A stretch of DNA of 64,000 nt from JAFGOM01 sp964605795. GTDB taxonomy: Archaea; Halobacteriota; Methanomicrobia; Methanomicrobiales; Methanospirillaceae. The stretch is taken from the NCBI GenBank assembly GCA_964605795.1, contig CAZSDZ010000001.1, positions 62,001 through 126,000 on the forward strand, given 5' to 3'. Positions 58,811-64,000 of this stretch are shown here, in pieces. Positions within the stretch are counted from its first letter, which is position 1. Each line of letters opens with the position of its first letter. The position numbers and the translations under genes are program-made. The notes under the pieces are model-generated. The model saw only the letters and a program-made list of their open reading frames with translations. It did no database searches and was not told the origin of the DNA.

Positions 58811-59980
58811 ATGATAACACTCGCTCTTGCTGGAAAACCAAACTGTGGAAAGTCGACCATATACCGTGCAGCAACAATGGCGCATGCAGATATCCAGAAC
58901 TACCCGTTCACCACTATCGATGCAAACTTTGGGGTCGCATACGTACGGGTGCCCTGTGCATGTCGTGATCTCGGACTCTCATGTGACATCTGTTCATCCG
59001 GGATCCGGTATATCCCAATAAACCTGATCGATGTTGCCGGTCTTGTTCCTGATGCCCATGCGGGTAAAGGGCTTGGAAACCAGTTCCTTGATAATTTGAG
59101 ACAGGCTGATGCCATCATAAACGTCATCGATGCAAGCGGAGGTACTGATCTGGAAGGAAATCTGACTGAGTTAGGAGTGAATGATCCCCTCGAAGAGATA
59201 GACCTTGTCAGGAATGAGATGGCAATGTGGCTGTTAGGAATCATTCAGAAACACTGGCCAAAGATGCAGCGTCAGGCACAACAACGAACCTACTCACTGG
59301 AGGGGGGTCTTGCAGATATCCTTGCCGGTCTTGCCATATCAGAGCAGGACATCCTGGATGCAGAGAATTCCCTAAAAATCAGCCTGAAAGGTGCCGGAGA
59401 AGAGGAACTCCTTATCTTTAGCCGGGAACTGCTTCGCATCTCAAAACCGATAATTGTTGCAGGAAACAAGGCAGATATTGCCTCAAAAGACGCGATAACC
59501 CGGCTTTCACAGAACAATGTCAGTCTTGTCAGCGGAGCTGCTGAACTGGCACTGAGGCAGGCAGCAGCTGCTGAATTTATCAGTTATAACCCGGGAGACA
59601 CGGTATTTACGATACCAGAACCTGATAAACTCTCTTCAGCCCAAAAAAAGGGCCTCGATGCCATTGCTCTCTACATGAAGGAGCACGAAGGAACAGGGGT
59701 TCAGGCAGTTCTGAACCATGCGGTCTTTGATCTTCTTCAGATGATCGTGGTATATCCGGTCGAGGATGAGAACCAGTACATGGATAAACGGGGAAGAATC
59801 CTGCCTGATGCATTTCTCATAAAAAAGGGCTCAAATCCTCACGATCTTGCTTTCATGGTACATTCAGATATCGGGGCCGGATTTTTATATGCCGTGAATG
59901 CCAGAACAAAGATGCGTATCAAGGAGAGTTATGAACTTCAGAACGGCGATATCATCAGAATTGTCAGTACTGCCAAATAG
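58811..59980 (+). CDS. Redox-regulated/YchF-type GTPase with TGS domain
   Basis: The 389-aa protein belongs to the Obg-HflX superfamily. The preferred ATG at 58811 has AAAAGGA six bases upstream; the ATG at 58805 is close. Motifs: LAGKPNCGKSTIYRAAT (G1), QNYPFTTIDAN (G2), LIDVAGLVPDAHAGKG (G3) and VAGNKADIASK (G4). CRDLGLSCDICSSG is a Cys-rich insert in the G2-G3 region. The TGS domain at the C-terminus is recognisable (FLIKKGSNPHDLAFMVHSDI). Such archaeal proteins act on ribosomes; precise function unclear. Confidence 0.93.
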   Translation: MITLALAGKPNCGKSTIYRAATMAHADIQNYPFTTIDANFGVAYVRVPCACRDLGLSCDICSSGIRYIPINLIDVAGLVPDAHAGKGLGNQFLDNLRQADAIINVIDASGGTDLEGNLTELGVNDPLEEIDLVRNEMAMWLLGIIQKHWPKMQRQAQQRTYSLEGGLADILAGLAISEQDILDAENSLKISLKGAGEEELLIFSRELLRISKPIIVAGNKADIASKDAITRLSQNNVSLVSGAAELALRQAAAAEFISYNPGDTVFTIPEPDKLSSAQKKGLDAIALYMKEHEGTGVQAVLNHAVFDLLQMIVVYPVEDENQYMDKRGRILPDAFLIKKGSNPHDLAFMVHSDIGAGFLYAVNARTKMRIKESYELQNGDIIRIVSTAK

Positions 59981-60017
59981 CGGCTGATAGTAGGTGAAAC
60001 GAGGAAAACAATGCGTA

Positions 60018-60027
60018 TTTTTAAATA
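60018..60027 (+). promoter_or_regulatory. TATA-like element for the 60049 gene
   Basis: TTTTTAAATA lies with its centre about 27 bases before the ATG at 60049. With no Shine-Dalgarno sequence present, a leaderless message is likely. Confidence 0.45.
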
Positions 60028-60048
60028 GAAAGGAAACAACCTTTTATT

Positions 60049-60369
60049 ATGGGAGGTGAGGTATATCAGGCGCAGGTTATCAGGAATTTTTTTGATACGA
60101 TTACCGGAACGGACAGAAACCTCACCCGTATTTACATGTGTGTGATCAGCCTTGCAAAGTTAAGACACGAGGATCCCGATCGGGTCTCTGCACTGGTTGA
60201 ACAGATACAGAGAAGCAAGGTAAAGAAAGAGTTATCTATTGATATCCTTGAATATGTCTGCGATATCGCATCAGAACTTGAGATGAACGCTGTCCAGACA
60301 GCATTTGGGGTAAAAGAGATCCGGGACATGGTCGAGGACTTTCGGGGAATCAGTATCGATTCACTCTGA
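60049..60369 (+). CDS. Small conserved-looking hypothetical protein
   Basis: The 106-aa protein is soluble and mostly helical. It reads like a compact regulatory or adaptor domain (FFDTITGTDRNLTRIYMCVI, LSIDILEYVCDIASELEMNA), but I recognise no family. It lacks cysteine motifs and a signal peptide. A TATA element at suitable spacing supports independent transcription. It lies between two unrelated genes, so context gives no hint of function. Confidence 0.72.
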   Translation: MGGEVYQAQVIRNFFDTITGTDRNLTRIYMCVISLAKLRHEDPDRVSALVEQIQRSKVKKELSIDILEYVCDIASELEMNAVQTAFGVKEIRDMVEDFRGISIDSL

Positions 60370-60462
60370 TTCTCTGCAGACCAATCAGTTCCCGTTTTTT
60401 TCACCATATCACTCGTGATAGGAAAAAAGATGTGAGTATCTTTTTTAAGCCACTGGTTATCT

Positions 60463-60470
60463 CTTATATC
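60463..60470 (+). promoter_or_regulatory. TATA box for the nucleotidyltransferase gene
   Basis: CTTATATC, followed by TATATC, lies with its centre about 27 bases before the ATG at 60494. Spacing and lack of a ribosome-binding site suggest a leaderless transcript. Confidence 0.5.
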
Positions 60471-60493
60471 TATATCGTTTCACTAACCATAGT

Positions 60494-61678
60494 ATGGTGA
60501 TGAAAGTCTGTATCATGTGCGGGGGTGAAGGAACCCGGTTACGCCCGCTTACATTTGACCGGCCAAAACCATGTATCCCGATTGGTAACATTCCTTCATT
60601 ATGTCACCTGGTATCACACCTTGCCAATCTCGGGTTCTCTGAGGTTATCATCACAACCGGATACAAGGGTGATGCTATCGAGAAGATCCTAGGCGACGGA
60701 TCCCTGTTTGGTGTGACGATAACCTACGTCTATGAAGAGATAAAACTCGGCACTGCAGGAAGTGTCAGGAATGCCATGGAGTACCTGAAAGGGAGTACTT
60801 TTCTCGTCGTTGGCGGAGACCACCTGACTGATCTCAATCTTATCGAGTTTTACCGCGAACACCTCTCCCATGATGCCATGATAACCGTGGGACTCATCTC
60901 GATTGACGAACCAAATGACTATGGTATTGCCGAGATCGATATCCAGAACCGGATTTTACGGTTTGCAGAAAAACCAGGCCCGGGGGAGATATTCTCAAAT
61001 CTCGCGAGTACTGGCATGTATGTCTGTAACCCCGAGATCTTTGATTATATCCCGGCAGACCGGAAGTTCGACTTTGCCAAGGATCTCTTCCCGCTCCTCT
61101 TAAAAGAGGGGAAAAAATTAAACGGCTGGCTTGCCAGTGGGAACTGGTCAGACGTAGGAAGTCCGCTCTCTCTCAGGGCAGCAGAGAAATGGCTGCTTCA
61201 TAAGATCCCCTACACTGATATTACCGGAGACCTTGATGTACGGAACGCAACGATTCAGGGACCGGTACGGTTTGGGGGATCCATCTCACTCGGAGAGCAT
61301 GCCCGCATCATCGGACCGGTTTCAATCGGACACGGGACAAAGATTGGTGACGGGGTTCTTATCGGACCCTACACGAGCATCGGGAACCAGTGTGTCATCA
61401 GGGATAATGCAAAGATATTCTCATCATCCCTCTATAATCAGGTAATAATCGGGAGTAATACCACAATTTCCGGAAGTATCATTGATAACGACACTACCAT
61501 AGGAGAGGGATGTACCATTGAGCATGACACGGTCATCGGTCCTCGGGTTGTTATCAGGAACGGGTGCATTGTTCATACCAAGATACGCATCTGGCCTGAG
61601 GTTGTTATCAAAGAGAATAGTATCGTAAAGACTCACATGATGAATCAGAAGTACGACACAAAATTTGAGGGGTCGTAA
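60494..61678 (+). CDS. Sugar-phosphate nucleotidyltransferase with left-handed beta-helix
   Basis: The 394-aa protein has an N-terminal nucleotidyltransferase domain (MCGGEGTRLRPLTFDRPKPC, TTGYKGDAI, VVGGDHLTDLNLIEFY, GIAEIDIQNRILRFAEKPG) and a C-terminal hexapeptide-repeat beta-helix (GEHARIIGPVSIGHGTKIGD, GVLIGPYTSIGNQCVI). This layout is shared by mannose-1-phosphate guanylyltransferases and glucose-1-phosphate thymidylyl/uridylyltransferases of archaea, so the exact sugar is uncertain. It provides NDP-sugars for glycan synthesis. Alternative start ATG at 60500. Confidence 0.92.
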   Translation: MVMKVCIMCGGEGTRLRPLTFDRPKPCIPIGNIPSLCHLVSHLANLGFSEVIITTGYKGDAIEKILGDGSLFGVTITYVYEEIKLGTAGSVRNAMEYLKGSTFLVVGGDHLTDLNLIEFYREHLSHDAMITVGLISIDEPNDYGIAEIDIQNRILRFAEKPGPGEIFSNLASTGMYVCNPEIFDYIPADRKFDFAKDLFPLLLKEGKKLNGWLASGNWSDVGSPLSLRAAEKWLLHKIPYTDITGDLDVRNATIQGPVRFGGSISLGEHARIIGPVSIGHGTKIGDGVLIGPYTSIGNQCVIRDNAKIFSSSLYNQVIIGSNTTISGSIIDNDTTIGEGCTIEHDTVIGPRVVIRNGCIVHTKIRIWPEVVIKENSIVKTHMMNQKYDTKFEGS

Positions 61679-61684
61679 AAAAAC

Positions 61685-62470
61685 CTAATAATATCGGGAT
61701 ATTCTACTTGTCCCTGCAACAAGGGGGTGACGAGCGTAATCAAGGATCTCAATATCATCGAGATTTCGCAGATGCATCGCATGGGCGGTTCGTTCAAGAC
61801 CAAGTTCCATATCAGAACTGATCGTGATGATGTATGCCTCTAAAATCTTGATCCCAAGCTTTTTTGCTGCTACTGCACGGTGGTGGCCATCCACGAGTAG
61901 TGTCTTTCTTGGTTTTTTAATCACGATAACCGGTTCAGCAAGACCTTTCTGGATCTCATAAATCCTTCCTTCAAGTTCATCCATGTAAATCTTGGACTGG
62001 GTGGGAAGAAGTTCGGCAATCCTGACCGGTCCCCGTGAGAGGACTGGTTTTAATCCATGAAGACGCTCAAGGGTATCGATAAATTTATGTACCTTCTCAG
62101 GGGAGACGTGCTCTATCTGGGATCGCACCACGTCGGTGTTTGATATGATCCCTAAAAGCCGGTTATCCTCATCTACAACCGGGAGTTTTTGTATCCCTGA
62201 CCTGATGATAACCCGTGCAACATCACTGATTACCATATCCGGTTCGGCAACAATGAGACGATGACTCATCACATCCTTTACTGAAGATTCAGGGGTTACA
62301 AAGAGGAGATCACGTGCTGATATGTATCCAACCACCTCGTTATCATCAACAACAGGAAATCCGTCATGGGTACTTCGTTTTATTGCATCAATGACATCTC
62401 GTACCGTCCCCCTTACATCGATGGTATCGACATCATAGGTCATGTAATCCCTGACCCTTTTTTTATCCAT
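61685..62470 (-). CDS. CBS-domain pair fused to ParB-like nuclease domain
   Basis: The 261-aa protein has two CBS domains (residues 1 to about 120; VRDYMTYDVDTIDVRGTVRD and VKDVMSHRLIVAEPDMVISD) and a ParB/sulfiredoxin-like domain (about 143-230) with KTLLVDGHHRAVAAKKLGIK and PVIVIKKP. The CBS pair probably binds an adenosine nucleotide, and the ParB-like part may bind DNA or act as a kinase-type enzyme like SerK. Function is not established for this layout, which recurs in methanogens. It is convergent with the nucleotidyltransferase gene. Confidence 0.87.
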   Translation of the reverse strand: MDKKRVRDYMTYDVDTIDVRGTVRDVIDAIKRSTHDGFPVVDDNEVVGYISARDLLFVTPESSVKDVMSHRLIVAEPDMVISDVARVIIRSGIQKLPVVDEDNRLLGIISNTDVVRSQIEHVSPEKVHKFIDTLERLHGLKPVLSRGPVRIAELLPTQSKIYMDELEGRIYEIQKGLAEPVIVIKKPRKTLLVDGHHRAVAAKKLGIKILEAYIITISSDMELGLERTAHAMHLRNLDDIEILDYARHPLVAGTSRISRYY

Positions 62471-62617
62471 GAAAGAGAATGGTACGCCTCTGCTTCATTA
62501 AAAGTGATCGACAAGACGGGGTGAGATCGTTTCGCCCGGGCATACCACCTCTGTCATATGACACGGGAAAGACCAGGAGTGCCATGTTTATCTCTCTCTA
62601 AGATGATCATATAGGGA
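62471..62617. promoter_or_regulatory. Divergent promoter region (147 bases)
   Basis: This region separates the CBS-ParB gene and the first FKBP-like gene. TCATTAAAAG facing the CBS-ParB gene (about 62494-62503) and ATCATATAGGGAATG before the ATG at 62618 are the only A/T-rich signals. No repeat or RNA structure is clear. Confidence 0.3.
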
Positions 62618-63316
62618 ATGAAAGGATACCGTCATAAATCAGAAGAAGAGAAAAAACCAGTGAATTGGAAACAGATTGGTATTATTATCGCCTGTGTACT
62701 CTTTGCGGTGGTCATGATCGTTGCCGGGATGGGGAGCAGCTGGTTAAACGTATTAAAAGATGCAAAACCAGGGAATACTGCCAATATTGACTTTACCTTC
62801 AGGGATGCCATGAACAGGCCAATCATTACCACCAACTCCAATATCATGGAAAAAGGGTTAAAAGACGGCAATATCGTTTTCAAGGCATACCAGATGATAG
62901 TCCCGGTTAATATATCAGCAAATACAGACCTTGAGACCGTACCGGTTGCACATCCCAATATTCCGAACCTGGTTTACTTTGGCCTGACCGGGGATGAGAT
63001 TGATGCGATTCGGTTTGGAGTGACCGGAATGAAGGTCAACGAGGATCGTATCATTGCCCTTCCCGAAAACCCGGGCATGATCGGTCTTATTGATATAAAG
63101 ACAATGAATGAACAGTTCCAGACACAGATAAACATGGCAAAACCGGGAGACCAGGTACTCATGCCATTTATCTATAACCAGGATGAGGTTGCAGGTAATA
63201 CTACCGAGGAAGCATATTATCGGACGGGAACACTCATCTCAAAGAACGGTGATGAGGCCGTTATCAATTACCAGTATCCCACCATCGAGATTCGGCTTAC
63301 CCAGTTAAACAACTGA
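62618..63316 (+). CDS. Membrane-anchored FKBP-like protein
   Basis: The 232-aa protein has a charged N-terminus, one membrane helix at about residues 20-42 (IGIIIACVLFAVVMIVAGM) and an extracytoplasmic domain. The domain resembles SlyD/FKBP-type peptidyl-prolyl isomerases in pattern: PGNTANIDFTFRDAMNRPII, FGVTGMKVNEDRIIALPE and MAKPGDQVLMPFIY, with a long insert. The aromatic residues of the active site are not all evident, so it may be a chaperone without isomerase activity. A paralogue follows after 25 bases. Confidence 0.68.
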   Translation: MKGYRHKSEEEKKPVNWKQIGIIIACVLFAVVMIVAGMGSSWLNVLKDAKPGNTANIDFTFRDAMNRPIITTNSNIMEKGLKDGNIVFKAYQMIVPVNISANTDLETVPVAHPNIPNLVYFGLTGDEIDAIRFGVTGMKVNEDRIIALPENPGMIGLIDIKTMNEQFQTQINMAKPGDQVLMPFIYNQDEVAGNTTEEAYYRTGTLISKNGDEAVINYQYPTIEIRLTQLNN

Positions 63317-63341
63317 TTTTTCTTTTTTCACGTGAGATTTC

Positions 63342-64000
63342 ATGAAGAATACGAAATTACTCATCACAACAATTCTTGTGACGGTTCTTGTTTCTCTCTT
63401 CTTCTCTGCAGGATGTTCACAACCCGGTACCCGGTCAGTTGCAGAGGTGCCTGAACCGGATAATGCGGGAGTCATCCCGGGAATGAACGCTACGGTCGGT
63501 TTTACGTTCTTTGATGAGACCGGCAGACCGGTCGTGACGACTGACAGAAACGTCTTCTCATCTGCATACCAGGCAGGAGGGCTTGTCTTCTTCTCTGATC
63601 GTATCAAAATTCCAACCAATACCTCTTCAGGGATTGACCGAATAAGTCTCCCGGTCAGTCATCCGGGTATGAATGAAAGCATGAGTTATACACTCTTTGG
63701 GCCGGAACTTGATACCATCAGTTATGGAATCATCGGACTTACCCCCGGTGAAAAAAAGACACTGTCAAACCCGATGCAGGAGTTAGTAAAAACCATAGAT
63801 ATCGATAAATTTGCAGGCATCGTAGGTGAGGATTTTGCAGAGGCAGGCCCGGGAGAGCAGGTTCTCATCGGCTTCTCAGAGACCCCCCTCATGGCTGTGG
63901 ACGATGCCCAAATAAAAGTTCCGATACGGGTAGCCGATGTTTTGGGAAGGGATGAGACCGGGGTGACCATATCGTATGGTTCCCCACGAATAGAGGTATA
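63342..64000 (+). CDS. FKBP-like lipoprotein, partial (runs off the window)
   Basis: The frame is open from the ATG at 63342 to the window end (219 codons). It starts with a lipoprotein signal (LVSLFFSAGCSQPG, lipid on Cys), and the body parallels the preceding gene: PGMNATVGFTFFDETGRPVV, YGIIGLTPGEKKTL and EAGPGEQVLIGFSE. The two are probably paralogues, one held by a membrane helix and one by a lipid. The 3' end lies outside the window. Confidence 0.72.
   Translation, partial: MKNTKLLITTILVTVLVSLFFSAGCSQPGTRSVAEVPEPDNAGVIPGMNATVGFTFFDETGRPVVTTDRNVFSSAYQAGGLVFFSDRIKIPTNTSSGIDRISLPVSHPGMNESMSYTLFGPELDTISYGIIGLTPGEKKTLSNPMQELVKTIDIDKFAGIVGEDFAEAGPGEQVLIGFSETPLMAVDDAQIKVPIRVADVLGRDETGVTISYGSPRIEV

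Noticed and set aside
1..64000. CRISPR arrays, insertion sequences, prophage, tRNA and rRNA genes
   Set aside because: I saw no regularly spaced repeats, transposase or integrase motifs, or tRNA-like T-loop and acceptor pairs on reading; a covariance-model scan would be needed to exclude tRNAs formally.

Overview
The window looks like chromosomal DNA of a hydrogenotrophic methanogen of the Methanomicrobiales, most likely Methanospirillum or a close relative. This is inferred from gene content, since no rRNA or tRNA gene is visible. Pointers are archaeal ribosomal protein eL37 beside an LSm protein and purF, archaeal SepF, FEN-1, a thiol:fumarate reductase pair (TfrAB) that makes the methanogen heterodisulfide, four-subunit pyruvate:ferredoxin oxidoreductase, RibL-type FAD synthase, a dihydropteroate-synthase-related protein, a presenilin-like protease and large secreted beta-helix proteins. 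Genes are tightly packed with many 4-35 base overlaps. Two runs of ten N show this is a draft scaffold, and sequence beside the first run looks chimeric.

Layout. 1-10 kb is housekeeping: purF-eL37-LSm on the minus strand, a PUA protein, sepF-ZPR1, purM-aspartokinase, tfrAB and a methylase-like gene. 10-15 kb holds a glutaredoxin/thioredoxin-reductase fusion and three secreted-protein genes, including an adjacent dockerin protein and cohesin-like protein. 15-20 kb is a redox and oxidative-stress block: rubrerythrin, a desulforedoxin-like miniprotein, an AhpD-like protein, a peroxiredoxin and three iron-sulfur flavoproteins, with radC inside. 20-30 kb has an exonuclease-helicase pair resembling bacterial MrfB-MrfA, Amt-GlnK, FEN-1, the presenilin-like protease, a NOG1-like GTPase and an HTH-CBS regulator.

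30-34 kb carries a CHAD-phosphoesterase fusion followed by a Ppx/GppA-HD phosphatase, which suggests polyphosphate metabolism. 34-44 kb has a beta-helix surface protein, a cation/proton antiporter, an iron-type alcohol dehydrogenase coupled to a histidine-kinase-like protein without the phosphoacceptor His, and a zinc/manganese ABC importer with its DtxR-like regulator. 44-48 kb has a TPR protein and porBACD. 48-64 kb has RecQ, an acidic Trp/Glu-rich protein, truA-PHP, the DHPS-like protein, a JAMM peptidase with ribL, a DUF92 protein, a YchF-type GTPase, a sugar nucleotidyltransferase, a CBS-ParB-like protein and two related envelope-anchored FKBP-like proteins.

I see no insertion sequence, prophage, CRISPR array or classical defence island. 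The points most worth following are the cohesin/dockerin operon with a C-terminal module shared with the 34-37 kb surface protein, the archaeal MrfAB-like pair, the CHAD-phosphoesterase/Ppx pair, the probable CTG start of the ZPR1-like gene, and the chimeric stretch inside radC.
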